From positions 6,352,501-6,416,500 of the forward strand of contig CM072864.1 of the NCBI GenBank assembly GCA_036937835.1: a DNA stretch of 64,000 nucleotides, read 5' to 3'. This document shows, piece after piece, positions 48,265 through 61,920 of this stretch. Each line of letters starts with the position of its first letter. The first letter of the stretch is position 1. A model generated the notes under the pieces. That model searched no databases, was not told the origin of the DNA, and saw nothing but the letters and a program-made list of their open reading frames with translations. The DNA comes from Pampus argenteus. Lineage: Eukaryota; Chordata; Actinopteri; Scombriformes; Stromateidae. A program made the position numbers and the translations under genes.

Positions 48265-50156
48265 TTATGTGGCATTACTAGCTATTCTAGCTAACATGTT
48301 ACAGACAATTAATATCATGTGTTCCTATGGTAACTACAACATTGATCATGTGCTTGTATGGTAACTGTGCGGTAGAGAGAATATGTTTCTATGGTAATTG
48401 TATGGCAGTCAGCACATGTTTCTATGGTAACTGAAGGGCAGTGAGCATGTGTTTCTATGGTAACTGTAGTGCACTGAGCACATGTTTCTATGGTAACTAT
48501 TGCAGTGAGCATTTGTTTCTATGGTAACTGTAGTGCACTGAGCATGTATTTAAACTGATAACTCTGACAAGAAGTTGTCTCACCTCTCCACCAGCTGTTT
48601 GTATCGAGGGATTTCTCTGGCATACAACAGCTTGTTGACCGGAGAATCCTGATTGGATAGAAAGGTATGATGAGGTCACACCATTAAAGCACATAGAGTG
48701 TAGTTCTTTAGTCACATAACATATCTATCTGAGTATAAACAGAGAGACAGACAGGCAGGTCATACCCGTCCCACTTTGTGTTCGGAGGTGGTGCAGGAGT
48801 CGATAAAGGTCTGAGCGATGACAGACAGGACGGCGTCGATGCTGTCAGAGACCTGAACATCCAACACGAACTGAGGGTTCTTCAGGATATTCACCCAGAA
48901 TCTGAGAGGGAGACTGGTGAGAAACAGACGGGTTAGAGAGACAGACAGGTTACCCAGAAACGGAGAGAGAAACAGGTGAGAGACAGACAGCCTGCAGCCT
49001 TTGTCACTGAATCAGTCAGGTGACCTGTCTGTCAGGCAGCTGGGTGCGTCTCACCTATTGGTTTTCCAGATGTGGACGGTCTCAGGGTCGTCGATGCCGT
49101 GTTTCTCGGCCATGTCATCCAGGAAGTCGAAGAAAAATCTGACAGCGATTGGAGGAGGACGCTTCGTACTGAGGATTGCCACGAAGACGTCGTCAACAAA
49201 CTTCTGCAGAGTCCCCTACAGATTGAGAGACAGGTAAGCAGAGAGGTGAGACAGGTGGAAAGAAAGTAAGGCAGGCAAAAAAACTAGTAGAGAGAGACAG
49301 GGAATCAGAGTGTTACCTTCATGGACAGCAGTCTGGTAAGGTAAATCTCAGGTATAGCCTTGGCTCTCTCTCTCTCCCTCATGCTGCTCTTTCTGTGTTT
49401 TGGGATTTCAGGATCTTCGCTGCTTTTCACCAGGTGCCACAGTCGCAGACCCTCCTCCTCCTCACCCTCCAGCATCGGTGTTTCTACGACAACCACGCAG
49501 CAACACTGGCAGTTTAATTTCATGCATTGATTGTTTTCAAATGTGTTAGTTAAAGATTGTTCTTGTTTTATTGGGTCTGCTGTTGGGACAACAGAGTTCT
49601 CTTGTTTTAGATATTCTGTGTCTTCCAGATGGTCTGGATGTTTTATGTAATTGCTGTTCTGTGCACTAGATATTTAAAAATGTTCCAGAGGGTCTACATA
49701 AGCGGTTCAGAGACACCTAATTTGACACACATTAGCTCAATAAGATTTTGCTTCAGGGAACTCTGAAAAGATTTCAGTTGTTAGTTATGATTAAGATCAG
49801 AAACATATGATGAATGTCACTGTTCTGTACTTCTGAAGTGAAAATAAACTATTGATCATTTTCTGGGGACCTCCTGGAACTCCCTCAATGACCCATGTGT
49901 TGTTAGTCATGGGTTCTTGGCGTGGAAAGTGGTTCTCTATTATTTAATTTCAGATTCTATGTGGTTTTGGGCTCTAGATGTTCTATATGGACCTTGAGGA
50001 GTTTCTAGTTATCATATGTTTGGGTTTATATGTTCTATGCATTGTAGATTGTTTAGATGTATACTTACTTTCTCCAGTCTGGAAAACCTGGTTGACCCCA
50101 ACACCACCAGAACTCTGAGAACGAGGAATCAGAGCGACTGTAGCTCCGTCTGGAAC
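47767..50156 (-). CDS. plxnb3: plxnb3 GAP domain, second half, and PDZ-binding tail
   Basis: Exons from 50069-50156 to 47767-47871. Landmarks: IYLTRLLSMKGTLQKFVDDV (contains a conserved GAP arginine), RPPPIAVRFFFDFLDDMAEK, DDPETVHIWKTNSLPLRFWV, NILKNPQFVLDVQVSDSIDA, LYAREIPRYKQLVERYYSDI and the ending ALVENKVTDL with TGA at 47767-47769. The C-terminal VTDL is the plexin-B motif bound by the PDZ domains of PDZ-RhoGEF and LARG. For exon 48766-48913 I chose the acceptor 12 nt upstream of a second AG because it restores the conserved SLPLR. Confidence 0.93.
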
Positions 50157-53100
50157 CTGAAGGACAAAGAAAGGGGAGTCAGGAGAAGAGAGGGGACATA
50201 AACTAAGAGGTGAAGAGAAACAGCCTGAGAAGAGGACATGAAGAAGAGTGGAGGTGTAGAGGCACAGACGGAGCGCTATAATTGGTCGGTTGTTGGTACC
50301 TTGTAGTGCTGCAGCGTGTTGATTCGTTTCCAGCGACCCTGAACCACTGCTGTGACATCATCATCTGACAGGGTCAGGTGACCTGCCTGACCTGAACGCC
50401 ACTCTGTCAATCAAACACAGAACTGTGGTCAGAATGGGCTGTCAACCAAAATCATGGTACAAAATCTATGACAGAGGATTGACGGCTGTGTGTACCCAGG
50501 TCTAGACTGTCGGCTGCTGGTCTCTGAGAGAACGGAGCTCCTCTGTAGACTTGATCCAGGATCTTATCTTTCACCTGCAGACAGACAGATAGACGGACAG
50601 TTGAGGAACAGACAGTCAGGCAGGTGAGGAACAGGCACACAGACAGACATACAGAGAAACAGACAGGTACCTGTGTAATAGTGTCGGTGTCAAGCACTTT
50701 AACTGGACAAGGCTGAACTTCGACTCCATTCTTCACCAGGACTGTCAGAGTCTGCAAGAGAGAGAGACAGGTAGACAAAGTGGTCAAAGTCAATGTTTGT
50801 GTTAAATTAGTTTTATAGCACAAAACCATGCTCTCTATTTGGCTGTTACATCATATAGTATGTGTGCGTTGCCAAGGTTACCACAGAGCAGTAGTCAACG
50901 TCCTCTCGCAGCAGGTGGCTGTCGTTTAGCGTCCGTTTGGCTTTTCCCGTCACAGAGTCCACTGGCCCTTTATCTACCTGATACTTTATGGCTCTGTAGA
51001 GCATGTAGAGAGGCTCCCCCGCCACCTCCTAACAGACAGACAGAGACAGGTGAGGGTGAGACAACTGATAGGTTACTGAAAACCACAGGCAGACAAACAG
51101 ACAGACAGACAGGCTTTTACCTTGAGGAATGAGTAGAGGCAGATGGACATCCAGTTGGTCAACATCTTCTCAACAACTGTCTCTGTCCTGAAACACAGAC
51201 AGAGAGACAGATGTTAACTGTTAAGTGTACTCCACAGGTTTGAGCTAAACGGTTCTTGTAGCAAGGTGTGCTGCACATGAGCAAATTTAACAGTTGTTAG
51301 CAGCTTCCTGAAGAATTAATTAAGGTCCGAGCTGAAACAATGCAACAAAGAATGTTTTTGCTCCTGCCACAGACACATCTGACCAATGAGGGGAGTGAAT
51401 GTTCTCGCCCTGCTGGTTGTGATGGATTTTGGTTTGTTTGTTTTTTTCTGTGAAAAGATACCAAGACAAGGGGAAGTTTGTTTAACAATTCCTTCACTGA
51501 TTCATGAATTCAGTTCTGGTCATGAAACAGTGATTTGCCCATCTAGTCTACATGTGCTTCGTGGACACTATGACCATGTTTCTGGGGAAATTTGGTCCAG
51601 CATGTCCTCAGCGGGTGACAAAATGCTGTTTGAACCGTTCGGTGATCTTCATTTTTAGCTGAAGATGTAGCTCTGTTGCTTTTATGTGACCAAATCAGGA
51701 TTTCCTGTGTTACTCAGCTTAGCTGCCATCAGTCAGCTTATGAGGGATTTACTATGTAGTAATATAGTACTATGTAAGTCTCTTCAAACTAATTTCCATA
51801 GTGTAGTATAATGAAATGAGATCATAAAGTCTGGTGGGAAGGAAATCTAAAAATGTATGGTAATCGTTGGAAAATAAGCAAGTTTAAAGCACAAAACACC
51901 CCTCATGTGGCTGTTGTTTAGTTGTTTAGTTGATATATTTCTGATATGAAGGTGTGTTTGCTTTACGTACCGGCGTAGCATGAGTTTGGGGTTCTTAGCG
52001 ACGTACTGCTGCACCAGATCCTGCAGCAGAGTCTTCATGACCTCGGTGAAATACTCCAGCTTGTCGTGCAGCGCCATGGTGAGCAGACTGGCAACGTAAC
52101 CTCGGTCTCTCTGAGAGAAACCCTGCTGGGCCTCCAGGGTGTGGATGAACTAAGAGACAGAACATAAACATTAGCCGTGGGTCGAGGTGTCTCCTGATCT
52201 GAGGTCAGGTGGGCTACATCTGCATCACATGACCCTCCTCCTGCCACCCTGCCCTTCACTCACCCTGGTGAGGAAGAGTCTGTTGTTGAGCAGGTTGTTG
52301 AGCTGCTGGAGGCCCTGCTCTACGGTCTGCCTCCTGGACTCTGGCAGGTCCAGCTGGCGGCTCAACGGCGGCGTCTGTTGTCCGGGGAAAAAGACTCTCT
52401 CTGCGTACGTTCTGTAATCCAACAGGGGGAGCCCTGGTCCTCCAACGTCACTACTCAGGTCCATCATCTCTGTCATCAGGTCTGCACAAGAAAAATAAAT
52501 TATAGCTGCACACATACAAACATCCAGGGCAGATTTGTAATAAATCTTTAAAACCTTATTTATTTAATTTATTTTGCATTATCTGCTGCATTTTAATCCA
52601 GGTGTGTTTGTGTACCAGTGAACTCTTTGCGACACTGGTCTCCCACGTTAATCTCTAGAGTTTCCAACTGCAACAAAACCTTCTTATAATCTCTGAGAGC
52701 CTGTTTACTCTTCCTCCTACACACACACACACACACACACAGAAACACAGAACACAAGAAGATCAGAAAATAAAGCAGTTGTGATGAATAAGGAATTCTT
52801 CAATATTAAAGCATAATCTCCTCTCAAATAAATGTGATAAACTCAAGATGAAGCTTGTTTGCTGCTGTTTATCCAAACTTTATTTTATATTCCTCTATAT
52901 TCTAGAGGAGATCTCAAAGTTTAAATCCGGATATGTGCAACAATAAATTATAATATTTCACTCCTATGTAAACATTATAGAGAAATAAAAATATAAATAT
53001 GAATATAAAGATATAACAGACACACAGTTACAGACAGACAGGCAGGCAGACAGACAACTGCCTACCTGTACATCAGGATGACGACCAGCACTGATAAGAT

Positions 53101-56100
53101 GATGAGAGCTGCTCCCGCCCCCAAACTGATCTGAGCAGCCAATGGGACAGGAGATAACAGGGAGTCACTGTCATACTGAACCAATCCTAGGTCCACCTGC
53201 AGGTTCCCCATCACCACCTGTGAGACAGACAGAATTGTTTTAATTATTTATGGATTTTGTGCAGCAGCTCTAAACACGAACCTCAGTTGATTACTGGAAC
53301 ATGTTATATGTTTGACTCAAAGGATTAATAAATGATTCATCAAGTCTCTAAACTCTCCTGGAGTGATGTTTGCCTCTAAGGAGACAAGTGGACCTAAACC
53401 TTGCAAAATGTCCCCCACAGCATAAGCCACCGGATCCCCTGCATTTGTTATGTTTCCCCACTCATTAATGCAGGTTTTTCCTTTAATTTGTCACCTGTCT
53501 GTATGGATGTATCATCATGTATGTGTATGTGTCACCTTGAGGCTAGGCAGCTGGCTGCTGTCGTCCACATTCATTGGTTGGATCTCTGGAGGTTCACAGT
53601 ATAAGTGAGTGTTGTCCAGAGTTTTCACCTCACACTCCTGATCTCCAAGCCGAGCTGTCACTTCCTGTCTGGACATTGCTCTGGTCAGGTCCTGACCCTG
53701 AGGGATGCAAGCGTCACCATGGCAACAAGGACAGAGGCATGTTCAAGCTCAAACACTTGACAGAGCAGACTGAAGCTTCATTAAGGTAGCATGTTCACAA
53801 ACAGTTCAGAGGTTTATCACATAAACAGACATGAAAAAAAAACAAGTGTCAGGATCTGTCAGTACTTCACCTCCACAGCGATCACTCCTCCTGGTTTAAA
53901 GCGGTGTGGAGTGTCTGGAGCTTCTCGATTCAGAGGGAAAAGCTGCGGGTTTGGATAATAAGTGAAGCTTTTACCCTGAGAGACAGACAGGTAGACAGGC
54001 AGGGAGAGAGAGACAGACATGTTACTGCATTAGACCCACAGTCAGATATCCTTCCCATATTTCACTCTCACATTATCTTATCAAACTTGTAATAATAATT
54101 GTAATAATATCATGTCTTAGAAAGACAGACAGGTACCTTGATGCTCTCGTAGTGGACTCTTAGGTTGTCCAGCTGAAACCAAACGCCCTTCACTTTGACC
54201 TCTGGAGTCACTGAGGGGGTTGGACAGGTCATCTGAGAGGACGACAGGACAGAGCAGCGCTCTGACACCTGAGAGACAGACACACAGACAGGTAGGAAGT
54301 AAGACAGGTTGAATAAAGGACTCCACAGTTACAGACCCAGACTCTTCTGTGATTGGCCAGTTCATCTCACCGTTGTCATTGTGCTGTTGAAGACCAGCTG
54401 CTGCTTGGCAGTGAGGAGAGCCAATCGTCTTTTCCGTTTCACCCTTTGGACCTCCAGAGGCTCCACCCACACCGATATGATTGGATGCTGCACCACATCC
54501 AGGTTCCTGCCTGTCACCTTGACAACACGCCCGCCTCTGTGAACAGATATCACCATCAGGATAGAGATTTGGGTTAAGTAATAACTGATTATTGACTATC
54601 AGGGATCAGATTCTTACGCATAGAAGCTCTCAGCAGGTGTGGCATCAGTGATGATGGGGTCGTCAAGGTAACGGAAGGTAACGTTGGGAACAGAGCGCTC
54701 GGCTTTACCGAATAAAACACGAACTGGAACTTCACCTGTCTGATTACTGGACCCAGTCTGACACACCAGCTGAGTGTCATTCACCTCCTCCACACTGGGA
54801 AGATAGGTGTCAAGGAGGCCGAGGAGGAGACAAGAAGAGGAAACAAGGAGTCAAGGAAACAAGGAGAGGAGGATGTTAATATGTCAGTCAGATTCCTTTT
54901 GTTTCCACCAGATGAACCCAAAGATTCATAAATCATTCATAAATGATGATCAACTGAAATAAACACTGAAAGGTCAAATTGTGTATGTAGTAGGGTAATT
55001 ATAGTAGTAGTAGTACTAGTAGTAGTAGTAGTAGTAGTGTAGTACTCATATGCAGTAGGGCTCAGGATCCGATATTAGGAGAAGTAGTAGTAGTACTATA
55101 GTACTCACATGTAGCACGGCTGCAGGCCCAGGTAGGCATTCAGGTCAGATGTTTGTCCGGTCAGCAGCTGTTGTCCTCTGATGGTCAGTCTGGTTCCTCC
55201 AGACACCGGACCTTTATCAGGAACCAGATCCAGGAGCTGCGGGTCCTGCACACGAGACAACACACACAGGTTAGACTTAAAAACACTACTGTGTTCTTCC
55301 TTCACGTTTATGATAGTCTAGTAGATCCATTGAGCCAGACTCAGTCCAAAGAAACAACATGGAACCACCACCATGTGAGTTTAGCTCCAACTGTGTGGCA
55401 GGCTTAGCTGTGGGTTAGGGAGGTGGAGTGATACTAACTAGATGTAGTTGGTCTCACCAGCACTGCTTCTGAAAACATCTGCATACTAATAAGATTACAG
55501 CTGGTTGGGTGGAAGTTTTTCCCCAGCAGAAAACAAATTGTTGCGGCTAACTTAGCGTGCTTGCTAAATATTTGCAGAACTTTTCCTTTAATAGGAAATG
55601 ACTGTAACTGCGAAATATGAAGGTTCATCTGACTTGCATACCAATGGTGCATTTTCTATTTTGTTTCATTCACTAAGTAATGTTTGTGCTGTTTTATTTT
55701 ACAAAATTGTATCTTGTACCAATTGTATCTATATTTGTTTAAAAATTGGGTGGGTCCTGCAAAGGGCTCTGCCTGGCGACTCCATAGTTCTGCAGGGCGA
55801 CTTTAACAAGTTGTTTGGTGGGTGGTTGGCCAGACGGGGCTGCAGGTTTGACAGTGAGACTTTGTGGACTTCCATTTGACCTCACAGTCCCACAGATAAT
55901 TCAGTAGGATGAGTGGTAGGGGTGCTTAGCCAAGGCTGTTTTAGTAAGGAGAAGGAGAACTGCTGAACTGCTGTCTGGAGACACTGTGGATGATGGAAAG
56001 AACTTTGAGGAACTCCCACACCCTCTGTGAAGGAGCCCGGGTGAGAGGATTCGGGAGAGGTTTACCCATATCTCTGACAGAGATCTCTGAGTTAATAAGT

Positions 56101-59100
56101 AGCTCCTCAGTAGTAAGGTGCCGGGTGTGGATGATATTCATCCTGAGATGCTAAAAGCTCTGGACATTGCTGGGCTGTTCTGTGTGACACACCTCTTTAG
56201 TGTCACGTGGCAGTCATGGACAGCACCTGTAGACTGGCAGACAGAGGTGGTGGTTCTGCTACAGTTACAGGCTATCACACGGCTCAGCCTCTGTGGGAAA
56301 ACATATGCCAGGATGCTGAAAAGGGAGTTTGGAGATGGTTTCCAACAGTCCCTTCCAGGGATACTGCCATAATATGGGGTACCAGGGTGTTATTCCTATT
56401 ATTATGTATTATTTGTAAACAGTGTGAGGAACTCTGTGGTGAGTGGTCAGTCTGCTCTCACCTGATAGGTGAAGGTCTGCGTTGACTTTCCAGGTGGGGT
56501 TGTTCCCACAGTAACAAGGACAGGCCCCACCATTTGCTTCCCACTGGGTTGCAGAGCACACACAACCCTACAAACACACACAGACATGTACATTTCATAA
56601 TGATTCTGCATAACTTAACACAGCACTGACCTGTATCTATGTGTATGTGTTACCTGGTGGAGATCTGGTATCCTTCAGGTTGGGGTGGACATTGAACACC
56701 TGCCACTGTGACTCCGCCCACTACATCCTGATACCTCATCCCCAGGTTTGAGCCTGTGATGGTCACCAAGATTCCCCCCTCCAGAGGACCAGAGACAGGT
56801 AGCACCTGTAGACAGACACATGGACATAGAGACAGTTTGAATGTTTCCACAACAACAAACGAGATCTCTACAGATGGACAGACTCAGATTGGGCGGTTCA
56901 CCTGTGTGATCTGAGGAGGCGGGCAGGTGTCTGCAGGAATGCTGGAGCAGGATTGATTGTAAACACAGCTAGGAGAGTTGCTTCCTGGACACCAGACACA
57001 GCCGTACTCTGCAGGCACCGCCCTGCACTGTGAGCAATCTGATTGGCCAGCTGAGCAGTCATATAACTGGACTGGAGAACAAAAGAAACACATACAATCA
57101 TATATACAATATCAGACAATTATATCATACATATACACACAAACACAGGTGAGGTTCTTACGCCGGAGGCCCGGTGAGGTGTCAATGCGTCTCTGTCCTC
57201 TTCTCAGATAGACAGTCGCCGAATACTGAAGCTGACTGACAGCGTACTGAAACTACACAGACACAGAAAGCATCACATTTAGACATTAGTCTTCATTAAC
57301 AAACTGTTGTTACATTTGATGTTCTTTTTTACAACTACAACAAGTGAGCGGATGTTACCTGGTGTGGGCTGCAGGTGAAGGTGTGTGTGTCATCCTGTGT
57401 TTTCTCTACAGCAGCTGTCAGATTGAACTGAATACCCTCAATTTCCACAACACACATATACTGAGCCTCATCCTGCAGACAGAGAGAGAGAAATATATTT
57501 GAACATTTAAATACATTTGCACAAATAAAATGTCTGTCTGCTGGTTCAATTACTGTTGTACTGGATGTGTTCTATTGTTTCTAATAATCTGTCCATCTCA
57601 CGGATGTAAATACTGGTTTATAAATCTTCTACCTTTTTACCTATGACACTCTCTCTTTTAGGTTCAGTTACACAGTGAAAAAACAGTTACAGTAGTGATA
57701 AAATAGAGTAGTTGTTCTCACCTTGTAGACATCCAGGTTTCGTCCCTTTAGCACCACAGTGGTGCTCAGGCCCATAGGCACTAAGGCAGAGCTCTGCAAG
57801 GCGAAGACCAGAGGACAGGAGGTCGGGCCAGGAGACTCCTGCTGACAGGGGATAGGGTTAGAGGACATACATACAACAGACAGACAGACAGACAGACAAT
57901 CAGATAGACAGACAAGTAAATAGACAGACAGACAGACAGACAGACAGGTAGACAGACTGTCTCACTCTCTGGTTGAGGATGATGCGTTGGTTTGGACAGC
58001 TGTGGTTGTGAGTGCAGATCTGATCCAGAGGACACCAGTTACACATCCACATACTGCTGACACACGCCAGACACCTGAAACCAGACACCATCATCACCAT
58101 CATCAGCTTCATCATTTATTATTGCACTGTGTGTGTTATTATATGCGTCTTACTGGGAGCTCTGGTTCAGTCGGCTAACGGCTCCACAGTCGTAGAAAAT
58201 CATGCTGCCTGTGGTGATGGTCACATGACCAAACATCAGTGACACAGGCAGGATCATGTGATCTGGAAGCAGAGAGTGAAAGATAAACAATGTCAGAACT
58301 CCTCAACAGTAGCTCTTGGAACCGGTAGGAATACTAAACCGCTGCCGTCCGTACTCACCACGTCCTGTCGGCATCAGTGGGAGGAGCTCTGGCACAGGTG
58401 ATTGACAGGTGATGCTGGTTCCTGTGACGATGGCAGGCTCAGGTGGGAGCAACCCAAAGACACAGGACAGAGACTCTGCCTCTGTGAGGCCAGGAAGCTG
58501 GATGACTGACAGCGTAACCTTGGAGACGGACGCATAAACACAAGAGGCTGCATGGTCATGGTCTCTTTCTCTGATTCCACTGGTTCATGAAGCAAAACCA
58601 GAAGCTTCAGATATGTATTATTCTACAGTAATGTAGAATAATATTATGTTTTTTTGACAAATAAGTTAGAAATAAATAAGAAAAAAACATCTCTGCTCTG
58701 AATTTATTCATCGGATGATAATATAACTCTTTGTTAAAATAATTCTTTGGGAATTTTAGGCTTTTATTAGATACTCAAATGTAGAGAGATGAGAGAACCT
58801 GAGCGAAGGAGAGATGGGCATGTACAAATGACATGTAATAACATGGTTTCATCACGTACCTGTGTCTGCTCATCTTTGCTCTGATTGGCTGGCTGCAGGC
58901 TCTGCACTGTCACACACTGATTGGTCGGTTCAAAGCTCCAGAGCCAGTGGTTGGGTTGAAGGTGACGCTGACACTGATGTTTACGGGAACATCTGGATGA
59001 AAGAGAGAAACAACAACAAAACGTCATCAGACAAACAACAGCGACAAAGACAAGAGACGCGTTGAGCTGCAGTTCCTCTAATGTCCACTGGATGCTGCTG

Positions 59101-61887
59101 TGACTTTACTAAAGTGAATCAGAAAAAAAAAATACAGCTTCTCTCTGCAAACACAAAGTCAGGACAGTTTAGATTTCAGTAGATTCGCTTCGATAAGTTT
59201 CTTCTACTGTCAGTCTGAAGACAGACTTTCACAGTAAGTGCTCAAACCTGTGGTGAAAAAACCTGTAAAGTGTTGGTTTTTTTTGAATCGCGGTCTATAT
59301 TCTAATCATCAGCTCCTGTATTTATCATGTGAGAAATATGCTGTTGTTTTCTTGTGACCGGATTTCTTGTGATCAACAATGAAGCTCTTTATGGCTCCAG
59401 ATTATATATTAGAGTTGCTCTCCTCCTACTTCACCTGAAGAGCAGAACTTGCTGGCTGTTTCCAGAACTGGATCTAAAACTAGAGGATACCAGAACTCAT
59501 TTTTATTAAAAAAAAATTTTGTTTCTAATGCCTGATGAACTCATTTTACACATTTTACACATTTTAGATTTTTATTTTCTATTGGATCTATTATTCATAC
59601 ATCTTTTTTTGTTTTGCTTTGCAATGTTGGTTATGAGAAGTAGATATAAACTTATTATTATTATCATCACGCGTTTGCTCGTGTGTGTCTGTATATATAT
59701 CTGTCTGCAGCTAGTCTCTCACTGCTGGACCCATCAAACATTTTTTGTGCACATTCATGACTGTTCGCTCAAGGACCGCTCGTGGTTGCGGTGATGCACA
59801 ATTTTTGAAAAACATGTTCTATAACACCATTGACTGCTGACTCCTCGCCCTTTTAATCAGCCAGTAGGGGCGGCAAGTGTGGTGTGTCCAGACACACCTG
59901 GAGGAGATCTGCACTCTACTGAGAGCACTCTTCCACTCTTCTAGTTTATGTATTACAGGCATTTCACTGACAGGTGTCTAACCACCACTAAATGCAAATT
60001 ACTGCTTATCAGATGGACAAATAGACCTACTTTCCCTCCAGGACACACCAGCCACAGTACGGGTCTCTGACAGCGAGACAGGACTGACAGTCTGTCTGTC
60101 TCTCACATGACGACACAGGAACCTTTGACAGCTGAGAGACAGAATGAAAAGAGATAACAGGTTAATTTGAACTTATATTTAAATAAAACCTAACAACATA
60201 TATAATATAATAATAGAGAAAAACAGAAGAAAAGACTGAAATATGAAATAAAAATGAAAAACTGAATGATTTCTCACCCTGCTGTTGGTTAAAACAAAAA
60301 CGTGCTGCTGATTTTTGTCCAATAGGAGATCAGCGCTGATGGCGCTGCCGCTGTCCACCAATACACTGCCGTACTGTTTACCTGACCGATCAGAATGCAC
60401 CAATACCTAAAACACACACACAGGTGAGTCATTTTAGTGAAGAGCTGCAATCGGATGAACTATAGTGATCAGGTGTTATGGTCACACACGTCACACACAC
60501 CTGACACACCTAGCACCAGGCGGTGCAGGTACACCCCCTATAGTCAGCAGTGTTGTGAGTCAAAATGAAAGTAAAAATGCAGCTGCATCCGTACCCCGAA
60601 TCCACATCGGTCCAAGGTGTGGACCCCAAAAATAAATCAAATAACTTCTTCTGAAGAGAAGATGAGTGTGACCACGTCTGTGAGATGATTCTGGTGTCGA
60701 GCAAAATGTCTTCTAAGTCGTATTTCATGAAAATTGTTTGTTGAGGATCGTTTTACAGTCTAAACATCCTGTGAAATTGTTGTATCTTTGTTATCAGTGT
60801 GACAACAGAGAAAACTTCAGGATGATGTGATCATTGATCCTGATCTGTTGTTGTTGTTGTTTATACAGTCAGTCACAATTTCTTTCCTGGTTTCTGTGAG
60901 CTGAGTTGCTGCAGAACAGCTGGCCTTGCTGCTGACAGCTTTACAGTCATACCAGCCTATAAAAGTTTAATCCTTTAACAACCAAAATGTTCCAGGAATT
61001 GATCTCAGGGACTAAACTAGAAACTCAAAGTCTTGTTGTTTTGTGTTTCCACCATATTCGTTAGATTCTGCAAATTTGATCTGCAAAGAGAAATTTCTCT
61101 CCCTGTTTTTTAAATTGAGTCAAGAAGTTGACAGCAAAGCCGACTCACTTTACTTTTTAACGTTTACAAAAACAATGGTCTCTCTCGTAAAATAGATTTT
61201 AATCTCAAGGAACGTCCTGGTTAAATAAGGGTATGATGAATCCTGATACAGATATTAGGTTTCTTCCATGTTTTATGAACAAAGCAGCACACAAACAGCA
61301 GAAGTGTTTGTGTTGGACTAATAAGTGACCGTCGGTCCTGCAAACTCTGCCCCTAAAGTTCTTGAAACATGTGAAAATTTAAAACCTCCTCTGGGCCAGA
61401 AACTTTATCACTTTGTTTGTTTGTGTATATGTGGAGAAGTGTATTATATGAGGGTTGTTTTATAACGGAAGAGAACAGATCAGCTGTAGCTGACTGCTGA
61501 TAAAATGGTTGTACACTTGGTAATTTGTGTATGTGATTAAATATTAACAGGAAGAATCAAAGCTTGGCTGTTTGCCTCACTAAGGCTCTGAGGCAGGATT
61601 AGACCTCACTAACACACGCACACACGCACGCACACACACACACACACGCGCATGCACGCACTGTAAATGTTATACACAAAAAGGCAGCCTGCTGGATCCT
61701 TACCCAGAGTGCACCTGAGGGACCAATAGCCAATCAACATCAAGAGTGTGAGCACGCTCCCCTGTGACAACCACCCCCCCGAGCTAAACGCCTGTTAGTC
61801 ACTACACACTCAGTGTATCATTGCGTCTCTGTGTGTGTGTTGTTTTGTTTATGAAGGCCTGCAGGCTACAAGCTGCTCTCTGTTCAT

Positions 61888-61920
<33 letters not shown>

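Noticed and set aside
48889..48901. Acceptor immediately before ATTCTGGGTG for the plexin exon
   Set aside because: Using the AG 12 nt further upstream (exon start 48913) restores the conserved SLPLR residues and keeps phase.
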